64,000 nt of DNA from Stutzerimonas stutzeri (GCF_019090095.1 NZ_JAGQFP010000001.1:2133655-2197654), one strand, 5' to 3'. Numbered from the stretch's first letter, positions 29,753-39,464 are shown. Program-made: numbers and translations. Notes: generated by a model from the sequence alone, not told the origin.

Positions 29753-31219
29753 TCAGGCGCTGCGGCCCACCAGTGCCGGCCAGACCCGCGGCCGCAAGCC
29801 CTCGCCGAGGATGGTCAGCGCGCCGATGGCGCCGGCGATCCAGTACCAGCGCACCAGTGGGTCGAAGCCCAGCCAGCCAAGGGCGTGCAGGAAGACCATG
29901 GTGATCAGCACCGGGCAGACGTAGCGCACCATGAACAGCCACAGCGCATAGCCCAGCGGTGGCAGACCCAGCTCATCGCGCATGATGTCGCTGCGCAGCA
30001 CGTAGCCGGCGAACACGACGATGAAGATCCCGCCCAGCGGCATCATCCAACGCGAGGTCAGGTAATCCAGCCAGTCGAAGAAGTTCTTGCCCAGCGGCGT
30101 CCAGCCGGCCATCAGGTTGAACGAGAGCATCGCCAGCAGGCTGATCACCAGCAGTACCGCACCGGCGCCGATAGCTGCCTTGAGACGGCTGATGCCGTGC
30201 TTTTCGTTCAGATAGGCCACGGTCGCCTCGATCATCGAGATGGCCGAGGTCAACGCGGCGATCGACACCATGGCGAAGAACAGCACACCGAACAGCGTGC
30301 CGAACGGCATCTGCTGGAAGGCCAGCGGCAGGCTCATGAAGATCAGGCCCGGGCCGGCGGTCGGGTCCATGCCGTTGGCGAAGATGATCGGGAAGATCGC
30401 CAGGCCCGCCAGCAGCGCCACCGCGGTGTCGGCAATGGCGACCATGAAGGTGGTGCGGGTGATGGACTGCCCGTCCGGGATGTAGGAGCCGTAGGTGAGA
30501 ATCGCACCGGAGGCCAGGCTGAGGGTGAAGAAGGCATGGCCGAGCGCGGCCAGCAAGGCTTCACCGGTGAGCTTGGAGGTGTCGAAGCTGAACAGGAAGG
30601 CGAAGCCCTCGTCGAAGCCGCCACTGGTGAAGGCGTAACCGACCAGGATCAGCAGCATCACCGCCAGCCCTGGCATCATCCAGCGCACCGCACTTTCGAT
30701 GCCCTGCTGCACGCCCTTGGCGACGATCCACAGGGTCAGCAACGCCACCAGCACGCTCCAGCCGCCGAGCTGCCAGGGATTGGCGTTGTGCGCCTCGAAC
30801 ACCTGGGCCAGGCTGTCCACGGAACTGGCCGCGAGCGAGCCGTCGAGCATCTTGACCGTGTAGGCGAAGGCCCAACCGGCCACCACCACGTAGAAGCAGA
30901 GGATCAGGAAGCCAGCCGCCATGGCCATGGCGCCGACGCCCTTCCACAGCGGACTGCTGCCGTTCTCGCGCACGGCGCGGCCGATGGCATCGATGGGGCT
31001 GCCACGCCCGCGGCGGCCGATGGCGATCTCGGTCATCATCACCGGAATGCCGATGGCCAGGATGCACGCCAAATACATCAGCACGAAGGCACCACCGCCA
31101 TACTGCCCGGTGATGTAGGGAAATTTCCAGATATTGCCAAGGCCGACGGCCGAACCGGTCGCGGCGAGGATAAAGCCCCAGCGGGAAAGCCAGAGGTTCT
31201 TGGGTGTTTCACGGGTCAT
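29753..31219 (-). CDS. NSS family sodium-dependent transporter (1)
   Basis: 488 residues, about 12 helices. Helix 1 carries the sodium/substrate motif ATGSAVGLGNIWKFPYITGQ of neurotransmitter:sodium symporters; bacterial members import amino acids such as Trp, Tyr, Leu or Ala. About half identical by eye to the second NSS gene at 32255-33664. The leader reads AACAACAAACAGG directly before the start, an Hfq/Crc-type A-rich motif. The maiA gene lies just upstream on the same strand, with 83 bases between. Confidence 0.9.
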   Translation of the reverse strand: MTRETPKNLWLSRWGFILAATGSAVGLGNIWKFPYITGQYGGGAFVLMYLACILAIGIPVMMTEIAIGRRGRGSPIDAIGRAVRENGSSPLWKGVGAMAMAAGFLILCFYVVVAGWAFAYTVKMLDGSLAASSVDSLAQVFEAHNANPWQLGGWSVLVALLTLWIVAKGVQQGIESAVRWMMPGLAVMLLILVGYAFTSGGFDEGFAFLFSFDTSKLTGEALLAALGHAFFTLSLASGAILTYGSYIPDGQSITRTTFMVAIADTAVALLAGLAIFPIIFANGMDPTAGPGLIFMSLPLAFQQMPFGTLFGVLFFAMVSIAALTSAISMIEATVAYLNEKHGISRLKAAIGAGAVLLVISLLAMLSFNLMAGWTPLGKNFFDWLDYLTSRWMMPLGGIFIVVFAGYVLRSDIMRDELGLPPLGYALWLFMVRYVCPVLITMVFLHALGWLGFDPLVRWYWIAGAIGALTILGEGLRPRVWPALVGRSA

Positions 31220-31229
31220 GCGTCACCTG

Positions 31230-31238
31230 TTTGTTGTT
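31230..31238 (-). promoter_or_regulatory. candidate Hfq/Crc motif, first NSS leader
   Basis: Minus-strand AACAACAAA immediately before CAGGTG, matching AANAANAA next to the ribosome-binding site. Confidence 0.5.
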
Positions 31239-31302
31239 ATCTGTGACGGAAATCGAACCCATCGCGCTCGTGACGCGACGGAGTGGCAAGGCGGATCAAC
31301 CT

Positions 31303-31983
31303 TTATTGAGCGTCGGGCTGCACCTCCGGAGCTGCTTTGGCAAAAGCGTCGAGGGTTTCGCACTGCTCGGTCATCTGCAAAATGCGTGGGTACGCACTGA
31401 GGTCACAGGAAAAACGGCGCGCATTGTATACCTGCGGGATCAGGCATGCCTCTAGATACCCCGGCCGTCTGCCGAGTGACAGCTTGCCGTCGAACGCGGC
31501 CAGCCCCTGCTCGACACCGGTCAGCCCGGTGGCAATCCAGTGCTGTATCCATTGCTGCTTGGCCTCGTCCTCGACGCCCAGCGGGCCGCTGAGGTACTGC
31601 AGGACCCGCAGGTTATTCAGCGGATGGAGATCGCAGGCGATGTGCATCGCCAGTGATCGCACCCGTGCCCGGTCGGCCGGATCGTCCGGCAGCAGCGCTG
31701 GCAGCGGGAAGACTTCTTCCAGGTATTCGAGGATGGCCAACGACTGGCTGATGCGCTCCTGACCGTCGATCAGCAGTGGCACCAGCTCTTGCGGGTTGAG
31801 TGTCTTGTAAACGACCGAATGCTGCTGGCCGCCATCCTTGACCAGATGCACCGGCAAATTCTCGAAGGCGAGGCCCTTGAGGTTCAGCGCGATGCGCACC
31901 CGGTAGGCGGCGCTGGAGCGCCAGTAGCCATAGAGCTTGAGCGTTGGCGAGCTTGAAGCTGCCTGGATCTCGGTGTCGTTCAT
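31303..31983 (-). CDS. maiA: maleylacetoacetate isomerase
   Basis: 226 residues, zeta-class GST fold. Isomerises maleylacetoacetate to fumarylacetoacetate in the homogentisate branch of Tyr/Phe breakdown. Visible: the N-terminal catalytic motif YWRSSAAYRVRIALNLKG, LNPQELVPLL, and SQSLAILEYLEE. ATG 31983 has GGGAG upstream. hmgA and fahA are not in the window, so the rest of the homogentisate pathway is elsewhere. Confidence 0.92.
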   Translation of the reverse strand: MNDTEIQAASSSPTLKLYGYWRSSAAYRVRIALNLKGLAFENLPVHLVKDGGQQHSVVYKTLNPQELVPLLIDGQERISQSLAILEYLEEVFPLPALLPDDPADRARVRSLAMHIACDLHPLNNLRVLQYLSGPLGVEDEAKQQWIQHWIATGLTGVEQGLAAFDGKLSLGRRPGYLEACLIPQVYNARRFSCDLSAYPRILQMTEQCETLDAFAKAAPEVQPDAQ

Positions 31984-32254
31984 GAAACTCCCTGCTCTGA
32001 CCTGTGATGATGCAGTGACCTGCACGAGGGTCGGCCGCACCCTACCTGTCGCGGGCCGGCGGCACCATCTCAAACCAGCCGGACGGCGGCGACAAGCGGG
32101 ATTCGACGAACCTCGAGCCGCCCGGCCCGCCTGCCCTGGAAGCTTTTCTTTACAGGCCGCCAAACCGAGCACGCTCGCCGCCCTTTGCCACCACGGTGTA
32201 ACGGAAACCTGACAGGCCACTGCGGCAAGCTGCCGCAGCGCGCCTCGATTCGGC

Positions 32255-33664
32255 TCAGATCACCCCGCTCAGGTTGAGAAACACCAGCACGATGGCCAGC
32301 GGTGTACCAAACCGCAGCAGCAGCCACCACGCACGGAACAGCCCCGGCTGGTGGATGCCGATCGCTTCGCGTACCGCCTCTCGCTTCATCACCCAGCCGG
32401 TGAACAGCACCGTGGCGAGCCCGCCCAGCGGCATCAGCCAGTTGGTGGTGAGGTAGTCGAGGCTGTCGAAGAAGGTCTTGCCGAACAGCTGGTAGTCGGA
32501 CCAGTGATTGAACGAAAAGACGCTGCCCAGGCTCAGCAACCAGAGCACGGCACCGCTGACCAGCACCGCCTTGAGCCGGCTCATGCCGAAGCGCTCGGTC
32601 ATCCAGGCGATGCTCGGCTCACTCAGCGAAATCGCCGAAGTCAGGGCGGCGATCACCAGCATGATGAAGAACAGCCCACCCACCACCTGGCCCAGCGGCA
32701 TCTGACCGAAGGCGATCGGCAGGGTGACGAAGATCAGCCCCGGTCCCGCACCGGGCTCCAGCCCATTACCGAACACCAGCGGGAAAATCGCCAAGCCGGC
32801 CAGCAGTGCCACCGCCGTGTCGGCCAGCGCCACCAGGATCGACGTCTTGGCAATCGAGGTGCCTTCGGGCAGGTAGGAGCCATAGACCATCATCGCGCCG
32901 CAGCCGAGGCTGAGGGTGAAGAAGGCATGGCCCAGCGCGATCAGGACGCTGGTGGCGGTCAGCTTGGAGAAGTCCGGCACGAAGAGAAATTCCACCCCAC
33001 GGGCGAATTCGCCGTTGAGCGCAGCGTAGCCGACCAGTATCAGCAACAGCAGGAACAGACCGGGCATCAGAAAGCGCAGCGAGCGCTCCAGCCCGCCGCG
33101 TACCCCGAAGCCGACGATCAGCATCGTGGCTGCCAGGACCAGGCTGCCACAGACGACCAGCCGCAGCGGATCGGCCAGGAGCACGCTGAACATCGCACCG
33201 CTGGCATCGCCGCTGACACCGTTGAAGTTGCCGACGAAACTGGCCGGTACGTAGGCCAGCGCCCATCCGGCCACGACCAGGTAGAAGCTCAGAATCAGAA
33301 AGCCGGTCAGCCCGCCCAACCAGCCGGCAACCCGCCAGCGGCTGCTGGCGCCGGCTTCGCGGGCAAGACGTGCGACCGCGCCGTCGGGGTTCCGCCGACC
33401 GCGCCGACCTATCATCACCTCGGCCATCAGCAAGGGAATGCCGATCGCCACAATGCAGGCGAGGTAGACCAGTACGAAGGCGCCACCCCCGTTCTGCCCG
33501 GTGATGTACGGGAATTTCCAGATATTGCCCAGGCCGACCGCCGAGCCGGTGGCGGCGAGAAAGAACACCCAGCGCGAGGACCAGAGGCCACGCGCCGCGC
33601 TTTGCTGAGTACGAACGGAGGCACCACCGAGCGTACCGGCGGCGAGGCTGCTTTTTTCAGTCAT
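32255..33664 (-). CDS. NSS family sodium-dependent transporter (2)
   Basis: 469 residues, about 12 helices, with ATGSAVGLGNIWKFPYITGQ in helix 1 and LGHAFFTLSLGCGAMMVYGS in helix 6. Paralogue of the gene at 29753-31219. ATG 33664 has AGGAA upstream. Its leader (AACAACAAGCAGGAATCCGC) is almost the same as that of the dehydrogenase gene at 33861, suggesting shared post-transcriptional control. Likely imports branched-chain or aromatic amino acids, by context. Confidence 0.9.
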   Translation of the reverse strand: MTEKSSLAAGTLGGASVRTQQSAARGLWSSRWVFFLAATGSAVGLGNIWKFPYITGQNGGGAFVLVYLACIVAIGIPLLMAEVMIGRRGRRNPDGAVARLAREAGASSRWRVAGWLGGLTGFLILSFYLVVAGWALAYVPASFVGNFNGVSGDASGAMFSVLLADPLRLVVCGSLVLAATMLIVGFGVRGGLERSLRFLMPGLFLLLLILVGYAALNGEFARGVEFLFVPDFSKLTATSVLIALGHAFFTLSLGCGAMMVYGSYLPEGTSIAKTSILVALADTAVALLAGLAIFPLVFGNGLEPGAGPGLIFVTLPIAFGQMPLGQVVGGLFFIMLVIAALTSAISLSEPSIAWMTERFGMSRLKAVLVSGAVLWLLSLGSVFSFNHWSDYQLFGKTFFDSLDYLTTNWLMPLGGLATVLFTGWVMKREAVREAIGIHQPGLFRAWWLLLRFGTPLAIVLVFLNLSGVI

Positions 33665-33677
33665 TGCGGATTCCTGC

Positions 33678-33688
33678 TTGTTGTTTTT
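33678..33688 (-). promoter_or_regulatory. candidate Hfq/Crc motif, second NSS leader
   Basis: Minus-strand AAAAACAACAA just before GCAGGAATCCGC and the ATG; matches AANAANAA. Confidence 0.55.
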
Positions 33689-33860
33689 GTCAGGGCTGTA
33701 CAACGGAAACGCCACTGGGGAACCGGGACCGCACGCAGGGCAAGCGCGCGACTGCCTGTTCGCGATGCCAGGCTGCTTGGCTTGTCGCTTCCATCAATGG
33801 CTCGGCAGTACGGCTGGCTGCCGATAGAAACCGGGCGGCACGAGGCCGCCCGGGAATTCG

Positions 33861-34955
33861 CTAGGCGTGCAGGCGCTGCTGGCTAGGCTGTGCAGCGTGC
33901 TCGCCGGCGCGCAGGCGCTCGAGCGCCAAGCGGTCAGCGATGATCGAAGTCGGCTCGCCACTTGCGGCGGCGCGATTGAAGATCTCGCGCAGGGTGTCGC
34001 CGATGCCTTTGACATGGGCGTCGATCTGCGCCGCGCTGCCGCCGATGCGCTGGTAGTAGACGTCGATGATGCCGCCGGCATTGATCGCGTAGTCCGGCGC
34101 GTAGAGGTGATTGCGCCGCTGCAGCTCGACGCCGATCTCCGGGCTCGCCAGCTGGTTATTCGCCGCCCCGGCGATTACCGGCGCCCGCAGGCTCTGCAGG
34201 GTCTCGGCATTGAGAATGCCGCCCATGGCGCAGGGGGCGAAGACGTCCACGTCCAGGCCGACGATGTCGTGCGGGCGCACCGCGTGTGCATCAAGCTCAG
34301 TCACCGCTTGTTGCACATTGGCATCGAAGATATCGCAGACCCACAGCTCGGCACCGGCCGCCTTGAGGTGGCGGGCCAGCCCCATGCCGACATGGCCGAC
34401 GCCCTGGATGGCGACCTTCAGGCCGGTCAGATCATCTCGACCGAGGCGCTGGCGCACGGCTTCGCGCAGACCGACGAAGACGCCGAGCGCGGTGGACGGC
34501 GACGGGTCGCCGCTGGCGATGCTGCCATCCAGGGTGGTGCGTGGCGTGGCGCCGATGACGTGCCGGGTGCGCTGGGCGAAGGCTTGCATTTCCGGCTCGC
34601 CGGTGCCCGAATCCGCCGCCGTGATGTAGCGCCCGCCAAGGCTGTCGACGAAATCGCCCATGGCGTGCAGCAGTGCCTGGCTCTTGCCGGTGTGCGGATC
34701 ACCGATGATCACCGCCTTGCCGCCACCAAGCTTGAGGCCGGCCAGCGAGGACTTCAGCGTCATACCGCGCGACAGACGCAGCACGTCACGTACGGCATCG
34801 TCGTCGCTGGCGTAAGGGAACATCCGGCAGCCGCCCAGCGCCGGGCCGAGCGTGGTGTCGTGGATGGCGATGATGGCGCGCAGCCCCGATGCCTTGTCAT
34901 GGCAGAAGACGACCTGTTCGTGGCCGTCAAAATCAGGATGGGTGAAAACGGACAT
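33861..34955 (-). CDS. Leu/Phe/Val-type amino acid dehydrogenase
   Basis: 364 residues. NAD-dependent oxidative deamination of hydrophobic amino acids to 2-oxo acids. Visible: the catalytic Lys region [31 protein letters not shown], the Rossmann motif [14 protein letters not shown], and [14 protein letters not shown]. Belongs to the leucine/phenylalanine dehydrogenase branch rather than glutamate dehydrogenase; which amino acid is preferred cannot be settled here. ATG 34955 has GAGGAA upstream. It lies between an NSS transporter and the indolepyruvate ferredoxin oxidoreductase, which would use its 2-oxo acid products. Confidence 0.88.
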   Translation of the reverse strand: MSVFTHPDFDGHEQVVFCHDKASGLRAIIAIHDTTLGPALGGCRMFPYASDDDAVRDVLRLSRGMTLKSSLAGLKLGGGKAVIIGDPHTGKSQALLHAMGDFVDSLGGRYITAADSGTGEPEMQAFAQRTRHVIGATPRTTLDGSIASGDPSPSTALGVFVGLREAVRQRLGRDDLTGLKVAIQGVGHVGMGLARHLKAAGAELWVCDIFDANVQQAVTELDAHAVRPHDIVGLDVDVFAPCAMGGILNAETLQSLRAPVIAGAANNQLASPEIGVELQRRNHLYAPDYAINAGGIIDVYYQRIGGSAAQIDAHVKGIGDTLREIFNRAAASGEPTSIIADRLALERLRAGEHAAQPSQQRLHA

Positions 34956-34967
34956 TGCGGATTCCTC

Positions 34968-34976
34968 TTGTTGTTT
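34968..34976 (-). promoter_or_regulatory. candidate Hfq/Crc motif, dehydrogenase leader
   Basis: Minus-strand AAACAACAA followed by GAGGAATCCGCAATG; matches AANAANAA beside the ribosome site. Confidence 0.55.
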
Positions 34977-35019
34977 GGTTCGGGAACCGGCCCCGCCGGC
35001 CCCCGTGTCTGTTTGGTGG

Positions 35020-35240
35020 GTCTGGTCTGGTGGGCTAAAGCCCACCCTACGGCGACGCCGCGCCTTTGCAGGCGGGCCAAATTTGTAGGGTGGGCTTCAG
35101 CCCACCAAAACCCTGGTACTTCGCTGGTGGGCTGAAGCGAAACGCCGCCCGGTCCACCCTGAGTCGCTGTAGGAGCGGGCTCTGCCCGCGACCGCGTCAG
35201 CGCCACCCTGGTCGCAGGCAGAGCCTGCTCCTACCTCGCT
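35020..35240. repeat. cluster of extragenic palindromes
   Basis: Three copies of a GGTGGGCT[T/A/G]AAGC or GTGGGCTTCAGCCCACC module in both orientations (about 35029-35135) and a REP pair (TGTAGGAGCGGGCTCTGCCC at 35170, inverted as GGCAGAGCCTGCTCCTAC at 35217-35234). Occupies the gap between the dehydrogenase leader and the ior stop. Confidence 0.75.
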
Positions 35241-35250
35241 CGTGCCGGCC

Positions 35251-38200
35251 CTACGCCGCCGGCTCGAACAGCCGCACGGTCTGCACTTCGTCGCCGCGGT
35301 TGAGCTGCTCTTTGAGCAGCTTCTCCTGCTGGCGCGCCTTGACGATCGAGCGCTCCTTCACCGGGCCGTAGCCACGGATCAGTTCCGGCAGCGCGGCGAT
35401 GGCCACAGCAGTGCGGTAATTGGTCGGTTTGAGCTGCGCCAGGAGCTCGTCGAGGTTGCGCTCGTACTCGCTGATCAATTCGCGCTCGACGCGCCGGTCA
35501 TGGCCGTAGCCGAACACGTCCAACGGCGTTCCGCGCAGGAACTTCAGCTTGGCCAGCACGTTGAAGACGTTCAGCACCCAAGGCCCCAGCTCACGCTTGC
35601 GCGGCTCGCCGGTGGCGCTGTCGCGCTTGGCCAGCCAGGCCGGGGCCAGGTGGAACTGCAGCTTGTAGTCACCTTCGAACTGCGCTTCGAGCTGCTGGCG
35701 GAATTCCGGCTCGCTGTACAGCCGCGCCACCTCGTACTCGTCCTTGTAGGCGAGCAGCTTGAAGTAGTAACGCGCCACGGCTTTGGACAGCGCCAGGTCG
35801 TCGGCCGTATCCACCTCACGCACCCGCTCAACCATGGCGCGGTAGCGCTTGGCATAGGCCGCGTTCTGGTACTTGGTAAGGAAGTCCACACGCCAGTCGA
35901 CGATTTCTTCCAGGGTCTGGCAGATGGGCTCGGCCATTTCCGCCGGGCGCGCCAGCTTCTCCACCGCCTCGCGCTCGAGTACCGCACGGCGGCCCCAGCG
36001 GAAGGCCTGCAGATTCAGCTCGGTGGAGACGCCGTTGATGGTGATGGCCTTCTCGATGGCCTCGGCCGACAGCGGCAGCAGCCCCTGCTGATAGGCAAAG
36101 CCGAGCAGGAAGAGGTTGGTGGCGATGCTGTCGCCCAGCAGTCGGGTCGCCAGGCGCGTGGCGTCGATGAAGTGGGTCTTCTCGGCGCCCACCGCATCGA
36201 CCAGCGCTTCGCGCATGGCCTTGCCCGGCACCTGGGCATCGGGGTTACGGGTGAATTCGGCAGTTGCCGATTCGTGGCTGTTGATCACCGCATGGCTGAT
36301 CTGGTCATTGAGGCGAGTCAGCGAATCGTCACCGGCGGCGACCACCAGATCGCAGCCGAGCAGCAGATCAGTTTCACCGGCGGCAATGCGCACGGCATAG
36401 ATATCGTCCTGCTTGGCGGCGATGCGGATGTGCGTCACCACCGGGCCGAACTTCTGCGCCAGCCCCGCCTGATCGAGCACCGTGCAGCCCTTGCCTTCCA
36501 GGTGCGCGGCCATGCCCAGCAGCGCACCGAGGGTGGTCACACCGCTGCCGCCGACACCCGGGATCAGCACGTTCCACGGGCGTTCGAGGGTCGGGTGCTG
36601 CGGCTCTGGCAGCTGCGCCGGATCAAGGCTGGCGCCCACCGCTTCCGGCTTGCGCAGCCCACCGCCATGTACGGTGACGAAGCTCGGGCAGAAGCCTTCG
36701 ACGCAGGAGAAATCCTTGTTGCAGGCGTTCTGATCGATCTCGCGCTTGCGCCCCAGTTCGGTTTCCAGCGGCATCACGGCCAGGCAGTTGGATTTCTCGC
36801 CACAGTCGCCGCAACCCTCGCACACCGCCGGGTTGATGAAGGCACGCTTGGCCGGATCTTCCAGCTTGCCGCGCTTGCGCCGACGGCGCTTCTCGGTGGC
36901 GCAGGTCTGATCGTAGATGATCACCGACACGCCCTTGAATTCGCGCAGTTCGCGCTGCACGGCGTCCAGGTCGCGGCGATGGTGGAAGCTGGTGATCGGC
37001 GCGAAGGTGTCGCGGGTCGGGTACTTGTCCGGCTCGTCGCTGACCAGGGCGATGCGCTTGACGCCTTCGTCGGCGATCTGCCGGCTGAGCTGATCGACGC
37101 GCAGCTCGCCATCGATGGGCTGACCACCGGTCATGGCCACGGCATCGTTGTAGAGAATCTTGAAGGTGATGTTGACGCCAGCGGCCACCGCGGCGCGCAC
37201 GGCCAGGCTGCCGGAGTGGAAATAGGTGCCGTCGCCGAGGTTCTGGAACATGTGTGGCGTGTCGGTGAACGGCGCCTGGCCGATCCAGTTCACGCCCTCC
37301 CCGCCCATCTGGGTGAAGGTCTCGGTGCGCCGATCCATCCACTGCACCATGTAGTGACAGCCGATGCCGGCGGCCGCGCGGCTGCCTTCGGGGACCTTGG
37401 TCGAGGTGTTGTGCGGGCAGCCGGAGCAGTAGTGCGGGGTGCGCACGGTGTCGTAGTTGCGCGCGGCCAGGGCCTTTTCCTTCGCGGACAGGAAGGCCAG
37501 GCGCGCCTGGATGCTGTCGCTGGTGTAGATCGGCGCGAGGCGCTTGGCGATGACGCGGGCGATCATTGCCGGGGTCAGTTCGCTGAGGTTGGGTAGCAGG
37601 GAGCTGCCATGCTCGTCGAACTCGCCGACCACCCGTGGCCGCTTGCTGACCGGCCAGTTGTACAGCTGCCCGGTGAGCTGGTCTTCGAGAATGCTGCGCT
37701 TCTCCTCGACCACCAGAATCTCGTCCAGCCCCTGGGCAAACTCGTGCACCGAGACCGGCTCCAGCGGCCAACTCATGCCGACCTTGAGCACCCGCAGGCC
37801 GACCGAGGCGCACAGTGCTTCGTCCAGGCCGAGGTCATCGAGCGCCTGGCGCACGTCGAGATAGGATTTGCCGGTGGTGATGATGCCCAGCCGCGGGTTC
37901 GGCGAGTCGAGCATCACCTGGTTGAGGTTGTTGGCCCGGGCAAAGGCGCGCGCGGCGTAGATCTTGTAGAGGTTGAGGCGTTTTTCCTGCGCCAGCGGCG
38001 GGTCCGGCCAGCGGATGTGCACGCCGTCTTCGGGCAGTTCAAAGTCTTCCGGGATGCGCGTCTTGACGCGTAGCGGATCGACTTCCACCACGGCGGAGGA
38101 ATCGACGTTTTCGGCGATGGTCTTGAGCGCCACCCAGCAGCCGGAATAGCGCGACAGCTCCCAGCCGATGATGCCGTAGTCGAGAATTTCCTGGACGTTG

Positions 38201-38721
38201 GACGGGTTCAGTACCGGGATCGAGGCGGCAATGAAGGCGTGCTCGCTCTGGTGCGGCAACGTCGAGGACTTGCAGCCGTGGTCGTCACCGGCCAGCAGCA
38301 GCACGCCGCCGTGGGGCGAAACGCCGGCCGCGTTGCCATGTTTGAAGACGTCACCGGAGCGGTCGACGCCCGGCCCCTTGCCGTACCACATGGCGAAAAC
38401 GCCGTCGTATTTGGCGCCGGGAAACAGGTTGGTCTGCTGGCTGCCCCAGACCGCCGTTGCCGCCAGTTCCTCGTTGAGGCCCGGCTGGAAATGGATGGCG
38501 TTCTGCTTGAGGAACTCGCGCGCTTCCCAGAGGCTCTTGTCCAGCATGCCCAGCGGCGAGCCGCGGTAGCCGGAGATGAAGCAACCGGTGTTCAGGTTCT
38601 GAGCCTGGTCGCGCTGATGCTGCAGCATCGGCAGGCGGGTCAGCGCCTGGGTGCCGGTGAGGTACAGATGTCCGGTTGCGAGCCGGTACTTGTCATCCAG
38701 GCGGATCTCGGCCAGTGACAT
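35251..38721 (-). CDS. indolepyruvate ferredoxin oxidoreductase, alpha-beta(-gamma) fusion
   Basis: 1156 residues. Oxidative decarboxylation of aryl or branched 2-oxo acids (indolepyruvate, phenylpyruvate) to acyl-CoA. N-terminal pyrimidine-binding region with TGCFISGYRGSPLGMLD; TPP region with HYCSGCPHNTSTKVPEG and the metal motif GDGTYFHSG; Fe-S cluster cysteines in NPAVCEGCGDCGEKSNC; C-terminal gamma-type domain starting WNVLIPGVGGSGVTTLG. The ATG has AGGAG six bases upstream. Divergent from an Lrp-type regulator, its likely controller. The bacterial one-chain form is much larger than archaeal IorA. Confidence 0.92.
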   Translation of the reverse strand: MSLAEIRLDDKYRLATGHLYLTGTQALTRLPMLQHQRDQAQNLNTGCFISGYRGSPLGMLDKSLWEAREFLKQNAIHFQPGLNEELAATAVWGSQQTNLFPGAKYDGVFAMWYGKGPGVDRSGDVFKHGNAAGVSPHGGVLLLAGDDHGCKSSTLPHQSEHAFIAASIPVLNPSNVQEILDYGIIGWELSRYSGCWVALKTIAENVDSSAVVEVDPLRVKTRIPEDFELPEDGVHIRWPDPPLAQEKRLNLYKIYAARAFARANNLNQVMLDSPNPRLGIITTGKSYLDVRQALDDLGLDEALCASVGLRVLKVGMSWPLEPVSVHEFAQGLDEILVVEEKRSILEDQLTGQLYNWPVSKRPRVVGEFDEHGSSLLPNLSELTPAMIARVIAKRLAPIYTSDSIQARLAFLSAKEKALAARNYDTVRTPHYCSGCPHNTSTKVPEGSRAAAGIGCHYMVQWMDRRTETFTQMGGEGVNWIGQAPFTDTPHMFQNLGDGTYFHSGSLAVRAAVAAGVNITFKILYNDAVAMTGGQPIDGELRVDQLSRQIADEGVKRIALVSDEPDKYPTRDTFAPITSFHHRRDLDAVQRELREFKGVSVIIYDQTCATEKRRRRKRGKLEDPAKRAFINPAVCEGCGDCGEKSNCLAVMPLETELGRKREIDQNACNKDFSCVEGFCPSFVTVHGGGLRKPEAVGASLDPAQLPEPQHPTLERPWNVLIPGVGGSGVTTLGALLGMAAHLEGKGCTVLDQAGLAQKFGPVVTHIRIAAKQDDIYAVRIAAGETDLLLGCDLVVAAGDDSLTRLNDQISHAVINSHESATAEFTRNPDAQVPGKAMREALVDAVGAEKTHFIDATRLATRLLGDSIATNLFLLGFAYQQGLLPLSAEAIEKAITINGVSTELNLQAFRWGRRAVLEREAVEKLARPAEMAEPICQTLEEIVDWRVDFLTKYQNAAYAKRYRAMVERVREVDTADDLALSKAVARYYFKLLAYKDEYEVARLYSEPEFRQQLEAQFEGDYKLQFHLAPAWLAKRDSATGEPRKRELGPWVLNVFNVLAKLKFLRGTPLDVFGYGHDRRVERELISEYERNLDELLAQLKPTNYRTAVAIAALPELIRGYGPVKERSIVKARQQEKLLKEQLNRGDEVQTVRLFEPAA

Positions 38722-38733
38722 GTGGCGCTCCTG

Positions 38734-38742
38734 TTTGTTTTT
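38734..38742 (-). promoter_or_regulatory. candidate Hfq/Crc motif, ior leader
   Basis: Minus-strand AAAAACAAA just before CAGGAG; matches AANAANAA next to the ribosome site. Confidence 0.5.
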
Positions 38743-38933
38743 ATCGGAGTCTGGGATGTGGGTTTTCACATCCCGCCTAAAAAGTCGTGCGCAGCTGCAC
38801 GGTAAGCCGGCCCACGCCAGCGACCGGCGGGGGATCACCCCACCGTTGCGCGTTGATAAGAGTCTGGCCGTGACGGAGAGAGATTTTCTTTCTACTTTTG
38901 CGGTGTAAGCGCCATCGCGTGCATGATCCATCC

Positions 38934-38950
38934 ACAAACAACAACAAAAC
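38934..38950 (+). promoter_or_regulatory. candidate Hfq/Crc motif, lrp leader
   Basis: ACAAACAACAACAAAAC directly before AGGAACAACCATG contains several overlapping AANAANAA matches; the strongest candidate in the window. Confidence 0.6.
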
Positions 38951-38960
38951 AGGAACAACC

Positions 38961-39428
38961 ATGCAGACTCCGCTGAGCAGCATCGATCGCAAGATTTTGC
39001 TGCTGCTGCAACACAACGCCGATCTCTCTGCCGCCGAGGTGGCAGAGCGGGTGGAGCTGTCGCAGTCGCCGTGCTGGCGACGCATCCACCGCATGCAGGA
39101 AGAGGGGCTGATCGAGCGCAAGGTCGCCCTGCTCAATCCCAAGAAGCTCGGGCTGAACATGACGGTGTTCGTCAATATCAAGCTGTCCGCCCACGGGCGC
39201 AGCAACCTGGACGAATTCGAGCGCGCCGTGGTGGGTTATCCCGAAGTGCTGGAATGCCACACCATGGCCGGCGAATCGGACTACCTGCTCAAGGTGGTGG
39301 CCAAGGACATCGACAGCTACGAACGCTTTCTGCGCGATCAGCTGTTGCAACGTCCCCATGTGCAGGAAGCGCATTCGCACATCGCGATGAGTGAAGTGAA
39401 GCGCACCACCGAGCTGCCGCTGGACTAG
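38961..39428 (+). CDS. Lrp/AsnC family transcriptional regulator
   Basis: 155 residues. N-terminal winged HTH (DRKILLLLQHNADLSAAEVA, ELSQSPCWRRIHRMQEEGLI) and a C-terminal RAM ligand domain with VVGYPEVLECHTMAGESDYL. Such proteins sense amino acids. Divergent from the ior gene, which it probably controls, perhaps with the nearby dehydrogenase. AGGAAC precedes the ATG, itself preceded by a strong A-rich Hfq/Crc-like stretch. Confidence 0.92.
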   Translation: MQTPLSSIDRKILLLLQHNADLSAAEVAERVELSQSPCWRRIHRMQEEGLIERKVALLNPKKLGLNMTVFVNIKLSAHGRSNLDEFERAVVGYPEVLECHTMAGESDYLLKVVAKDIDSYERFLRDQLLQRPHVQEAHSHIAMSEVKRTTELPLD

Positions 39429-39464
39429 CGGCAGCGCAATGGATGCTGGCGTGAACGGCGACGG

